DNA of 64,000 nucleotides, taken from assembly GCF_002846415.1 (NCBI RefSeq), contig NZ_PJMX01000001.1, positions 5,704,001 to 5,768,000 of the forward strand. Reading direction: 5' to 3'. This stretch comes from Streptomyces sp. TLI_146. GTDB taxonomy: Bacteria > Actinomycetota > Actinomycetes > Streptomycetales > Streptomycetaceae. The position numbers were made by a program, and so were the translations under genes. Shown one piece after another: positions 17,113-25,816 of this stretch; the stretch's first letter is position 1; each line of letters starts with the position of its first letter. Below the pieces are notes generated by a model. That model ran no database searches. It worked only from the letters and a program-made list of their open reading frames with translations, and had not been told where the DNA came from.

Positions 17113-19503
17113 ATGGGCCGAGCGGAAGAGCGGCGGGCCCGGCAGCGCGGGGCGCGCCGGACCACCGAGCAGAAGAAGGGCGGGCGGATACGCAGGCTCT
17201 TCACCTGGAAGAAGATGCTCGGCACCTTCTTCGGCCTCGTCCTGCTCGCCATGGGCGGCTTCTACATCATTTACCTGATGACGCCCATCCCCGAGGCGAA
17301 CGCCCAGGCGCAGCTGGAGAGCAACGTCTACAAGCTCTCCAACGGCAAGATCATCGCGCGTACGGGACAGCTCAACCGCGAGGTCGTCGGGCTCGACAAG
17401 ATCCCCGAGAAGGTCCAGCTGGACTTCGTCGCCGCCGAGAACATGTCCTTCTACAAGGACTCCGGCGTCGACTTCAAGGGCACCGCCCGAGGCCTGCTGA
17501 ACACCCTCTCCGGCAAGGGCAAGCAGGGTGGCTCGACGATCACCCAGCAGTACGTGAAGAACTTCTACCTGAGCCAGGACCAGACGGTCACCCGCAAGCT
17601 CAAGGAGCTGGTGATCTCCCTCAAGGTCGACCAGAAGTACGACAAGAAGGAGATCCTGGCCGGGTACATCAACACCAGCTTCTACGGCCGCAACGCCTAC
17701 GGCATCCAGGCCGCGGCGCAGGCGTACTACGGGGTGGACTCCTCCAAGCTGACCATCGAGCAGGGCGCCTACCTCGCGGCACTGCTCCAGGCGCCCAGCC
17801 AGTACGACTGGGCGGTGGCCACCGAGACCGGCAAGAAGCTGGTGACCAACCGCTGGAACTACGTCCTCGACAACATGGTCAAGATGAAGGAGCTGGACGC
17901 GGCCCAGCGGGCGGGGATGAAGTTCCCGGTGCCGATCGAGCCCAAGCCGGACCCGGGCATGGAGGGCCAGACCGGCTACATGGTCCGGGCCGCCAAGGAG
18001 GAGCTGGTGCACAACGGCATCAGCGAGGCGGACCTGGCCAAGGGCGGCTGGACCATCACGCTCAACATCGACCCCAAGAAGCAGCAGCTTCTCGAGGACG
18101 CGGTGAAGCAGGAGCTGACCAGCAAGCTGGACAAGAAGCGGAAGGTCGACCAGGACATCCAGGCGGGTGCCGTCTCGGTGGACCCGAAGACCGGTTCGGT
18201 CGTCGCGCTCTACGGCGGCCAGGACTATATGAAGCACCAGATCAGCAACGCGAAGACGGCCACCTACCAGCCCGCCTCGACCTTCAAGCCGCTGATCCTG
18301 GCCGCCGCGCTCAACGAGAAGTCGGAGACGCAGGACGGCAAGGAGATCCGGGCCAACACCATCTACAACGGTGACAACAAGCGCCCGGTGAAGGGCGAGG
18401 GCGGCAAGGGCTACGCCCCGCCCAACGAGGATGACCAGAGCTACGGCCCCATCACCGTCCAGACGGCGATGAACAAGTCCGTCAACAGCGTCTTCGCGCA
18501 GATGGGCGTGGACGTGGGACTTCCCAAGCTGCGGGACACGGCCGTCGCGCTCGGCCTCAACCACATGAAGGGCGTCAGTGCCGAGCCCGCCATGACGCTT
18601 GGCTCCTACGGCGCCAGCCCCATGGAGATGGCCGGCGCGTACGCCACGCTGGACAACCACGGCAAGAAGGTCACGCCGTCCATCGTCAAGTCGGCCCAGC
18701 ACAAGGAAGCCAAGTACAACAAGCCGGACCCGATCGGCGACCAGGTGATCAGCCGTGACGCGGCCGACGCCGTCACCTCGGTGCTGACCGGCGTGGTCGA
18801 CGACGGTACGGCCAAGCGGTCGGTGCGGGACGCGACCAACCGCGACGGGCAGCAGGTCGCGGGCAAGACCGGTACCTCCGACGACAACAAGTCGGCCTGG
18901 TTCACCGGCTACACGCCGTCGCTGGTGACCTCCGTCGGTCTGTGGGGCGAGGCCGCCGAGCCGCGCAAGGTGGACGGGCACACGGTGCCCAAGGGCGGCC
19001 AGGTGAGCATCGCGGGTGCCACCGGCAACGAGGGTCCCGCCAACGGCCGTATCAACGGTGGCGGCATCCCGGCGAAGATCTGGGCCGCCTACACCTTCGA
19101 CGCGGTGGGCAGCGGCGAGTCCGACTTCGACCTGGACACCGACCAGGGCGCGGCCAAGCAGCCCGACGAGACCCCGGTGAGCACGCCGTCGGGGACCCCG
19201 TCCAACACGCCCTCGCGCACCCCGTCGCACACCCCGAGCCGGACGCCCTCGCACACGCCGAGCCACACCCCGACGCGTACGCCGACGACCGGCGGCACCA
19301 CTGGCGGCAAACCCACCACCGGGGGCACCACCACGGGCCAGACCAACGGCGGCACCACCACCGGCCAGACCAACGGCGGTACCACCACGGGCCAGACCAA
19401 CGGCGGTACCACCACCGGCACCACCGACGGCGGAGCGACCACGGGCACCACCGACGGCGGGGCCGCCCAGGGCACCATCCAGGGCGGCGGCAACACGCCG
19501 TAG
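17113..19503 (+). CDS. Class A penicillin-binding protein (transglycosylase/transpeptidase)
   Basis: The 796-residue protein polymerises and cross-links peptidoglycan on the outer face of the membrane. It has a basic cytoplasmic tail, one membrane helix (about 35-56), a GT51 domain (about 65-235; Glu109 in 'VAAENMSFYKDSG' and 'GGSTITQQYVKN') and a transpeptidase domain with SxxK at 389-392 ('PASTFKPL'), SxN at 456-458 and KTGT at 585-588. From about residue 690 the tail is a Thr/Pro/Ser spacer of TPS(x) units followed by repeats of GGTTTGQTN, probably a cell-wall-embedded stalk of variable length. The ribosome site is weak (GAGG only 2 nt from the ATG, AAGG further up). A strong terminator follows. 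Confidence 0.95.
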   Translation: MGRAEERRARQRGARRTTEQKKGGRIRRLFTWKKMLGTFFGLVLLAMGGFYIIYLMTPIPEANAQAQLESNVYKLSNGKIIARTGQLNREVVGLDKIPEKVQLDFVAAENMSFYKDSGVDFKGTARGLLNTLSGKGKQGGSTITQQYVKNFYLSQDQTVTRKLKELVISLKVDQKYDKKEILAGYINTSFYGRNAYGIQAAAQAYYGVDSSKLTIEQGAYLAALLQAPSQYDWAVATETGKKLVTNRWNYVLDNMVKMKELDAAQRAGMKFPVPIEPKPDPGMEGQTGYMVRAAKEELVHNGISEADLAKGGWTITLNIDPKKQQLLEDAVKQELTSKLDKKRKVDQDIQAGAVSVDPKTGSVVALYGGQDYMKHQISNAKTATYQPASTFKPLILAAALNEKSETQDGKEIRANTIYNGDNKRPVKGEGGKGYAPPNEDDQSYGPITVQTAMNKSVNSVFAQMGVDVGLPKLRDTAVALGLNHMKGVSAEPAMTLGSYGASPMEMAGAYATLDNHGKKVTPSIVKSAQHKEAKYNKPDPIGDQVISRDAADAVTSVLTGVVDDGTAKRSVRDATNRDGQQVAGKTGTSDDNKSAWFTGYTPSLVTSVGLWGEAAEPRKVDGHTVPKGGQVSIAGATGNEGPANGRINGGGIPAKIWAAYTFDAVGSGESDFDLDTDQGAAKQPDETPVSTPSGTPSNTPSRTPSHTPSRTPSHTPSHTPTRTPTTGGTTGGKPTTGGTTTGQTNGGTTTGQTNGGTTTGQTNGGTTTGTTDGGATTGTTDGGAAQGTIQGGGNTP
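19185..19445 (+). repeat. In-frame tandem repeats in the PBP tail
   Basis: Two short repeat tracts follow one another: TPS-type units (about 19185-19290) and 24-27-nt units encoding GGTTTGQTN (about 19320-19440). The second tract has near-identical codons, indicating recent slippage or unequal exchange. Confidence 0.8.
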
Positions 19504-19522
19504 CCCGGACTCGTGACAGACG

Positions 19523-19558
19523 CGAAGGCCCCCCACCCGTCAGGGCGGGGGGCCTTCG
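19523..19558. terminator. Bidirectional terminator between PBP and SpoIIE genes
   Basis: CGAAGGCCCCCC pairs perfectly with GGGGGGCCTTCG around a 12-nt loop between convergent genes. Confidence 0.85.
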
Positions 19559-19601
19559 TAGGAGTTGGGGGCGTCCTCGAACGGCCCCGGGGCCTGTCGC
19601 C

Positions 19602-21677
19602 CTAGGGGCGGGTTGCCAGCTCGAACCAGACCACCTTGCCGCCCGACAGCCGGGTCGCGCCCCACCGCCTGGCCAGCCGGTTCACCAGGAACAGACCGCG
19701 CCCGCCCTCGTCGGTGTCCCGCGCCCGCCGCTGCCTGGGCAGCTGCGGCGAGTCGTCGCCGACCTCGCAGCGCAGGACGTCCGTCTTGAGCAGCCGCAGG
19801 GTCACCGGGCGCTCCGCGTACCGCACGGCGTTGGTGACGACCTCGCTGACCAGCAGCTCCACCGAGTCCGTGAGCTCCTGAAGGCCCCAGCGGTCCAGGG
19901 CGCGCCGGGCCAGGCGGCGGGCCCGGCCGGGCGCCGAGTCCTCCGGGTCCAGGAACCAGTACGCCACGTCGCTCGGCGCGATCCCGTCGAAGCGGGCCGC
20001 GAGCAGCGCGATGTCGTCGTCCCGGTCGCCGGGTCCCAGCATGTCCAGGACGTCGTCGCAGAGCGCCTCAAGGGGCGGCGGGTGGTCCGGGCCGGTCAGC
20101 TGGGCGGTGGCGGCCAGGCGCTCGCGCAGCTGTTCGATTCCGGTCCACACGTCCCGCAGCCGGGACTCCACCAGGCCGTCGGTGTACAGCAGCAGGGTGG
20201 CGCCCGCCGGGGCGTCCAGCTCGACCGCCTCGAAGTCGACCCCGCCCACGCCGATCGGCGCGCCCGGGGGCACCCGCAGCACCTCGGCGCGCCCGCCCAG
20301 GTGCAGCAGGACCGGCGGCGGATGCCCGGCGTTGGCGATGGTGATCCGGTGGGCGACCGGGTCGTACACCGCGTACAGGCAGGTCGCCATCCGGTCGGTG
20401 CCGAGCCGCTGGGCCTGCTCGTCGAGGTGGTGCAGCACTTCCTGCGGCGGCAGGTCGAGCCCGGCCAGGGTCTGCGCGGTGGTGCGCAGCTGGCCCATGA
20501 TCGCGGCCGAGGTCATCGAGTGGCCCATCACGTCGCCGACGACCAGCGCGACCCGGCTGCCGGGCAGCGGGATCGCGTCGTACCAGTCGCCGCCCACCCG
20601 GGCGGTCTCGGCGGCCGGCAGGTAGCGCGAGGCGAGCCGCACGCCGGTCGGCTGGGGCAGCGAGTCCGGCAGCATGGTCCGCTGGAGCTCGTCCGCGATG
20701 TACGCCTCGCGCCCGTACAGCACGGCCTTGTCGATGCCGAGCGCGGTGTGGGTGGCCAGCTGGGCCGCCACCAGTAGGTCGTTCGCCTCGAAGGCGGGCC
20801 GCTCCAGGCCGCGGACGAAGACGGCGGCGCCGATCACCCGGCGCCGGCCCCGGAGCGGGGCGAGTATCGTCCGGTGGCCGCCGGGGACCGGGCGGTCCGG
20901 GCCCAGCAGCTCGGCCAGGGCGAGCCGGGCGGGTACGGAGTCGCCGAAGACCGGCCGCACCCCGCGCAGCACCTCGGCGAGGGCGCCGCCGGTGCGCACC
21001 TCGCAGAGCTCGGCGGCCGGGGTCAGGTCGGTCTGGGCGTTCAGCAGGGACAGGGCGTCGATCGCCTCCGGCTCCTGCAGGGACTCGTCCACTAAACGCA
21101 ACCGGTCGGTTCGGCGCAGCCGCAGCACGAAGGGGCTGGCGGGCCGCTCGTCCCCGACCGGAAGCGGGTCGCGCAGATGCACGAGTATCGCGTCCGAGAA
21201 CGTCGGGACGGTGGCCCGGCACAGCCCCAGCACGATCTCGTCGAGGTCTATGCCGCGCGCGATCCGGCGGGTCGCGGCGCCCACGAACCGGAGCCGGTCG
21301 CCCTCGCGGCGGGCCACGGCCGCGATGTCCCCGCCGCCGGGCACCTCGCCGCCGCTGCCGGCGCCGGGCGCGCCGGAGGCCGGGCCGCCGGGCAGACCGT
21401 CGCCCGGGGGCTCGGCGGGGCCGCGTCCCGGAGGCACCCCCATCGCGCCCGCGGTCGCCGCCGCGCCCAGGTCGCGGGCGAGGTCGCGCGAGCCGGGTTC
21501 GGGCTGGCCGGGGACCGACGCGGTGGCCGCGCGGGCCTGGCCGCGCCGGGCGGGCACGGCGGAGTGCGCGGCGGAGCCCGCACCCGGCTCGTCCGGGCGC
21601 GGCCGGGCCGCCTCAGGAGGCCGGGCCAGCTGCTCCTGGTGCCGGCTCTCGTGCGAAGTGGGCTGATGCTCCGTCAC
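19602..21677 (-). CDS. SpoIIE/RsbU-type PP2C phosphatase with GAF and anti-sigma kinase-like domain
   Basis: The protein (691 aa from the chosen GTG) begins with a disordered Pro/Ala/Gly-rich stretch (to about 125), then a GAF-like sensor (about 130-345), a PP2C_SIG phosphatase (about 360-570; 'RVGGDWYDAIPLPGSRVALVVGDVMGH', 'LLLYTDGLVE', 'DRDDDIALL') and a C-terminal HATPase (about 575-691; 'SVELLVSEVVTNAVRYA', 'DEGGRGLFLVNRLA'). The family dephosphorylates anti-anti-sigma factors while the kinase-like domain resembles RsbW/SpoIIAB, so one polypeptide may both free and bind partners of sigma-B-like factors. The start codon is uncertain: no strong ribosome site, and in-frame codons continue to 21821. 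Confidence 0.88.
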   Translation of the reverse strand: MTEHQPTSHESRHQEQLARPPEAARPRPDEPGAGSAAHSAVPARRGQARAATASVPGQPEPGSRDLARDLGAAATAGAMGVPPGRGPAEPPGDGLPGGPASGAPGAGSGGEVPGGGDIAAVARREGDRLRFVGAATRRIARGIDLDEIVLGLCRATVPTFSDAILVHLRDPLPVGDERPASPFVLRLRRTDRLRLVDESLQEPEAIDALSLLNAQTDLTPAAELCEVRTGGALAEVLRGVRPVFGDSVPARLALAELLGPDRPVPGGHRTILAPLRGRRRVIGAAVFVRGLERPAFEANDLLVAAQLATHTALGIDKAVLYGREAYIADELQRTMLPDSLPQPTGVRLASRYLPAAETARVGGDWYDAIPLPGSRVALVVGDVMGHSMTSAAIMGQLRTTAQTLAGLDLPPQEVLHHLDEQAQRLGTDRMATCLYAVYDPVAHRITIANAGHPPPVLLHLGGRAEVLRVPPGAPIGVGGVDFEAVELDAPAGATLLLYTDGLVESRLRDVWTGIEQLRERLAATAQLTGPDHPPPLEALCDDVLDMLGPGDRDDDIALLAARFDGIAPSDVAYWFLDPEDSAPGRARRLARRALDRWGLQELTDSVELLVSEVVTNAVRYAERPVTLRLLKTDVLRCEVGDDSPQLPRQRRARDTDEGGRGLFLVNRLARRWGATRLSGGKVVWFELATRP

Positions 21678-21914
21678 GCGTCGGGTTCCGTCCGTCCGGA
21701 GTGAGACATCCACCGTGCTGGGGGCAGGGCAGGGATGCGCGAGGCAGTCGCTTCGTGCGGTATACCCGCTCCATGGGCGGCCGCGACACCCCTCACGTCC
21801 CGACCCCCCTTGAGGTGACATACGGTCAATTTGCGCCCTGGGTTCCCTCGTTGTCGATGCGCAGCCTTGCGGAGGACGATCCTACGTTTGAACCCCGGGG
21901 GCGCATCAAGGGTC

Positions 21915-22589
21915 TCACGACGGCATATGCGCCGGGGTGCGATCCCAATCCGCCGGTAGTGCCGGAACCGGCCATCGCGGATCGGGCCGCCACTCCTCCC
22001 ACCCGTCCGAGAACGGCCTGCCCCACGCGCGGATCACCTCGACCGCCGCCGCCCCGGCCGCCCTCACCCGCCGGGCCTGGGCCGCGTCCATCAGTCCCAC
22101 CCGCTGGGCCTGCGCGAACTCGTCCTCGTCCCGCCACTGCCAAGTGCGGTCCGGGTAGACGGAGATGTCGAGAAAGTGGTCCTCGGAGTCGATCCCGCCC
22201 GACCACCGCGTGCGCGGCTCCTCCAGGTTCACGTACCAGCTCCGGAAGCGCCAGCCCCGCTCCCAGAACAGCCAGACCGACCAGGGATCGCCGGGGCGCG
22301 CCAGCTTGAGCACTCCGGTGCCGAACCAGCGCGCGCGCTCCGTGGTGCGCGGGGCGGTGTAGCGGGTCGCCAGCGGCTCCTCGTGGACGGGGGTGCCGTC
22401 CGCGAGCACGGGCTTGACGCACTCGGTGCCCGGCGCCATCCACACCGCGAGCAGTTCGTCGGTGTCCTGGACGACGGTGACCGGGCGGCAGATGTGGACG
22501 CGGCTCTTCAGGTCGGGGGCATTGCCGCGGTAGCGCCAGAGGATCTGGTCCCCCGGCGCCCAGTGGTGCATGCCTCCGGTACCTGTCAT
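21915..22589 (-). CDS. DUF402 domain protein
   Basis: The 224-residue protein has the DUF402/FomD-like fold in its centre: 'WSVWLFWERGWRFRSWYVNLEEP', 'GIDSEDHFLDISVYPD' and 'WRDEDEF' provide the acidic metal-binding residues typical of this family, whose studied members hydrolyse nucleotide-linked intermediates. No signal or membrane helix is visible. The physiological substrate is unknown. It is a single gene between SpoIIE and fumC with about 240 nt of upstream-side gap to the SpoIIE start; no operon partner is evident. Confidence 0.85.
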   Translation of the reverse strand: MTGTGGMHHWAPGDQILWRYRGNAPDLKSRVHICRPVTVVQDTDELLAVWMAPGTECVKPVLADGTPVHEEPLATRYTAPRTTERARWFGTGVLKLARPGDPWSVWLFWERGWRFRSWYVNLEEPRTRWSGGIDSEDHFLDISVYPDRTWQWRDEDEFAQAQRVGLMDAAQARRVRAAGAAAVEVIRAWGRPFSDGWEEWRPDPRWPVPALPADWDRTPAHMPS

Positions 22590-22694
22590 GCGCAGATCTT
22601 AGGAGCACGGTCAAGACCGCGCTGCGACCCGCGTCACGGCCGCGGTCACCGCCCGGTCATCGCGCCAGGTCCCGGCGGCGCCCGCGTCCGCGCC

Positions 22695-24086
22695 TCACGG
22701 CCGGGTCATCCGCAGCACGTCCAGCGCCTCGTCCAGCTGCGCCTCGGTGAGGTCGCCGCGCTCCACATAGCCGCCCTCCAGGACCACCTCGCGGATGGTC
22801 CGCCGCTCGGCCAGCGACTTCTTGGCGACCTTCGCCGCCTCCTCGTACCCGATGTACTTGTTGAGCGGGGTGACGACCGAGGGCGAGGACTCCGCGTACT
22901 CCCGCGCCCGCTCGCGGTTCGCGGTGATCCCGTCGACGGTGCGGTCGGCGAGCAGCCGGGAGGCGTTGGCCAGCAGCCGCACCGACTCCAGCAGGTTCTT
23001 GGCGATGACCGGGAGCATCACGTTCAGCTCGAAGTTGCCGGCCGCGCCCGCCGCCGCCACCGTCGCGTCGTTGCCGGTGACCTGCGCCGCGACCATCAGC
23101 ACGGCCTCCGGGATGACCGGGTTGACCTTGCCGGGCATGATCGAGGAGCCCGGCTGGAGGTCGGGCAGGCTGATCTCGGCCAGTCCGGTGCGCGGCCCGG
23201 ACGCCATCCAGCGCAGATCGTTGGAGATCTTGGTGAGCGAGACGCCGACCGTGCGGAGCTGGCCGGAGGTCTCCACGAGCCCGTCCCGCGCGCCCTGCGC
23301 CTCGAAGTGGTCGCGGGCCTCGGTGAGCGGCAGGCCGGTCGAGCGCGCCACCTCCGCGATCACGGCCGCGGAGAACCCGGGCGGGGTGTTGATGCCGGTG
23401 CCCACCGCGGTGCCGCCCAGCGGCAGCTCGGCGAGCCGGGGCAGCGAGGCCCGCAGCCGCTCCACGCCGTACCGCATCGCCGCCGCGTAGCCGCCGAACT
23501 CCTGGCCGAGGGTGACGGGGGTGGCGTCCATCAGATGCGTACGCCCGGACTTGACCACGTCCGCGAACTCGGCCGCCTTGCGCTCCAGGGCCTCGGCGAG
23601 GTGCTCAAGAGCCGGGATCAGATCGCCGGTGACGGCCGCCGTCGCGGCGATGTGGATGGAGGAGGGGAAGACGTCGTTGGACGACTGCGAGGCGTTGACG
23701 TGGTCGTTGGGGTGGACGTCCCGGCCGAGGCGCTCGCTCGCCAGGGTCGCCACGACCTCGTTCATGTTCATGTTGGACGAGGTGCCCGAGCCGGTCTGGA
23801 AGACGTCGACCGGGAAGTGCTCGTCCCAGCGCCCCTCGGCGACCTCCGCGGCCGCCGCCTGGACGGCCCCCGCGATGTCCTCGTCCAGCACGCCCAGTTC
23901 GGCGTTGACCTTGGCCGCGGCCGCCTTGATCCTGGCCAGCGCCTCGATGTGGGCGCGCTCCAGGCGCTGTCCGGAGACGGGGAAGTTCTCCACCGCCCGC
24001 TGCGTCTGGGCCCGCCACTTGGCGTGTGCGGGGACCCGCACCTCGCCCATGGAGTCGTGCTCGACGCGGTACTCAGTCTCGTTCAT
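22695..24086 (-). CDS. fumC: Fumarate hydratase class II
   Basis: The 463-residue protein is an iron-independent fumarase of the aspartase/fumarase superfamily, interconverting fumarate and L-malate in the TCA cycle. The signature 'GSSIMPGKVNPV' and the active-site blocks 'TGSGTSSNMNMNEV', 'HPNDHVNASQSSNDVFPSSIHIA' and 'GRTHLMDATPVTLGQEF' are intact. ATG at 24086 is preceded by AGGAGG at good spacing. An unrelated Fe-S class I fumarase is encoded 4.7 kb away, so the organism has both iron-dependent and iron-independent forms. Confidence 0.96.
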   Translation of the reverse strand: MNETEYRVEHDSMGEVRVPAHAKWRAQTQRAVENFPVSGQRLERAHIEALARIKAAAAKVNAELGVLDEDIAGAVQAAAAEVAEGRWDEHFPVDVFQTGSGTSSNMNMNEVVATLASERLGRDVHPNDHVNASQSSNDVFPSSIHIAATAAVTGDLIPALEHLAEALERKAAEFADVVKSGRTHLMDATPVTLGQEFGGYAAAMRYGVERLRASLPRLAELPLGGTAVGTGINTPPGFSAAVIAEVARSTGLPLTEARDHFEAQGARDGLVETSGQLRTVGVSLTKISNDLRWMASGPRTGLAEISLPDLQPGSSIMPGKVNPVIPEAVLMVAAQVTGNDATVAAAGAAGNFELNVMLPVIAKNLLESVRLLANASRLLADRTVDGITANRERAREYAESSPSVVTPLNKYIGYEEAAKVAKKSLAERRTIREVVLEGGYVERGDLTEAQLDEALDVLRMTRP

Positions 24087-24232
24087 ATCCCTGAACCTCC
24101 TGATAAAGATGAGCACTTGTCTTGTTCTAGCTATTCCCAATCGGCCCTACTGGCCAGTAAATACCGGTGGGCTGCTTTCTTCCGGGGGACGACCCCCGTA
24201 CCCCCAGCAGCAACAGATACCGGGGAGGCGCA
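24087..24232. promoter_or_regulatory. Divergent fumC/SGNH-lectin control region
   Basis: It contains a perfect 12-bp palindrome TACTGGCCAGTA (24148-24159) midway between the two starts and a hairpin CGGGGG-ACGA-CCCCCG (24183-24198) in the leader of the SGNH gene. The palindrome is a candidate operator; its regulator is unknown. Confidence 0.5.
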
Positions 24233-25747
24233 ATGAGGCGCACCAGGAACAGACTTCGCTGTACGTTCGCGGCCGCCGTGGCCGCGGCGGCCGCGTTCGG
24301 GGGAATGACGGCGACGGCCGCGGCCGCACCCGCGGCGACGGTCCAGTCCACCCCCCTTCCGCCCGAGCTGGAGAGGATCCGCGCCGCCGAGGCGCTCAAG
24401 CTGTACGGGGATTCCGCCGAGCGGCCCATGGACCAGCGGAGAACGGGGCTGATCTCGCTCGGCGACAGCGAGATCTCCGGCGAGGGCGTCGGCACCTATG
24501 AGGCCGGCACCAACGGCCCCGACAACTGGTGCCACCGGGCGCCCGACTCCGCGATCCACCGCACCCAGATCCCCGTCGACGAGACGTACAACGTGGCTTG
24601 TTCGGGCGCGTACACCGGCAACATCCGGATAGGCGGCTCGAAGCAGTACGCGGACGAGCTGGTCCAGAGCGACAGCCTGGCCATCAAGGCCCGCAACACC
24701 CGCATCAAGATGGTGCTGCTGGTCGCCGGGGCCAACGACGACCTCCAGTTCGGCCCGGTGATGACCGACTGCGTGGAGCGGTACCTGCTGCTCCAGGGCC
24801 CCTGCGAGTCCAAGTACGCGCCGGGCTGGCAGGCGCGGGTGGACGGTCTGGTGCCCAAGGTCGAGGCGACCGTCAACGACCTGAAGAGCGTGATGCGCGA
24901 CGCCGGGTACGCCGACGGCGACTACAAGCTGGTCGTGATGGGCTACCCGAGCCCGATCGGCCCCGACTTCCATGACAACCCCAGCTTCCCCGGCAAGCTG
25001 GTGTGCGGCGGCCTCGGCTACGACTCCGACACCGTGTGGGGCCGCAACACCGCCGTCCCGGCCTTCGAGCGGGGCATGCGCAAGGCGGCGGCCGACACCG
25101 GCGCCGTCTACCTCGACAACTCGCGGCTCTTCAACGGCCACGAGGTGTGCATGGAGGACACCTGGGCGCGCGGCCTCTACATCGACCTGTCCAAGCCGGG
25201 CCTGCCGGACTCCAACTCCGTCCGCCAGTCCTTCCACCCCAACTACCGGGGCCACGGCGCCTTCGCGTCCTGCCTCACCCAGATCTACGACTCGGGCCTG
25301 CGCGAGGCCAGTTGCGCCGACCCCGCGTCCACCGGCTCGCCGGTGCTCTACCCGCTCGCCTGGGACGACGCGTACCAACCGCTGAAGGGCGCGGCGACCG
25401 GCTCCTGCCTCGACGTGAGCGGCGCGTCCAGTGCCAACAACACCGCCGTCGTCGGCTGGGACTGCCACGGCGGCCGCAACCAGGGCTGGTGGTACGACGG
25501 CGCCCGCAAGTCGCTCCACACCCAGCTCACCCAGGACCGCTGCCTGGACGTGCCGGGCGCGAACTACTCGGCCGGGGCCAGGCTGATCATCTGGAACTGC
25601 CACGGCGGCGCCAACCAGGAATTCGTCCGCGACGGCGCCACCCTGCGCCCGGCGGCCGCCACCGGGCTGTGCGCCACGCTGGCCGCGGCCAGGGACCCGC
25701 TGACGCTGCGCCCGTGCGACGGCTCCCCGTCGCAGCGCTTCGCGTAA
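24233..25747 (+). CDS. Secreted SGNH-fold esterase with C-terminal ricin-type lectin domain
   Basis: The 504-residue exoprotein has a Tat/Sec-like signal (RR at residues 2-3, then a long Ala-rich hydrophobic stretch to about 35, cleavage near AAA-AP). The catalytic domain (about 70-365) carries the nucleophile block 'LISLGDSEISGEG' (Ser in GDS) and a C-terminal 'SFHPNYRGHGAF' Asp/Ser-x-x-His dyad. A ricin B-like trefoil (about 380-504) follows with two 'CHGG(R/A)NQ' Q-x-W/F repeats for sugar binding. It probably de-esterifies or lipolyses a polysaccharide-associated substrate outside the cell. GGGGAGG precedes the ATG. It lies in the segment inserted between the two fumarase genes. Confidence 0.9.
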   Translation: MRRTRNRLRCTFAAAVAAAAAFGGMTATAAAAPAATVQSTPLPPELERIRAAEALKLYGDSAERPMDQRRTGLISLGDSEISGEGVGTYEAGTNGPDNWCHRAPDSAIHRTQIPVDETYNVACSGAYTGNIRIGGSKQYADELVQSDSLAIKARNTRIKMVLLVAGANDDLQFGPVMTDCVERYLLLQGPCESKYAPGWQARVDGLVPKVEATVNDLKSVMRDAGYADGDYKLVVMGYPSPIGPDFHDNPSFPGKLVCGGLGYDSDTVWGRNTAVPAFERGMRKAAADTGAVYLDNSRLFNGHEVCMEDTWARGLYIDLSKPGLPDSNSVRQSFHPNYRGHGAFASCLTQIYDSGLREASCADPASTGSPVLYPLAWDDAYQPLKGAATGSCLDVSGASSANNTAVVGWDCHGGRNQGWWYDGARKSLHTQLTQDRCLDVPGANYSAGARLIIWNCHGGANQEFVRDGATLRPAAATGLCATLAAARDPLTLRPCDGSPSQRFA

Positions 25748-25776
25748 CGCGGGCCACCGCATGACCGCCCCTCCCT

Positions 25777-25795
25777 TTAGGTTAGGCTGACCTAA
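25777..25795 (+). promoter_or_regulatory. Iron box (DmdR/IdeR-type operator) overlapping a -10 element
   Basis: TTAGGTTAGGCTGACCTAA matches the 19-bp DtxR-family iron box of streptomycetes (TTAGGT at one end, ACCTAA at the other). TAGGCT (25784-25789) inside it can be the -10 hexamer, putting transcription start near 25796, 21 nt before the GTG of the acylase-GNAT gene. Iron-loaded DmdR1 should repress the gene. Confidence 0.93.
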
Positions 25796-25816
25796 CTTAC
25801 AGGGAGGGGATCGGGC

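Noticed and set aside
24087..24232. A second iron box near fumC
   Set aside because: No TTAGGT...ACCTAA pattern is present in this region.
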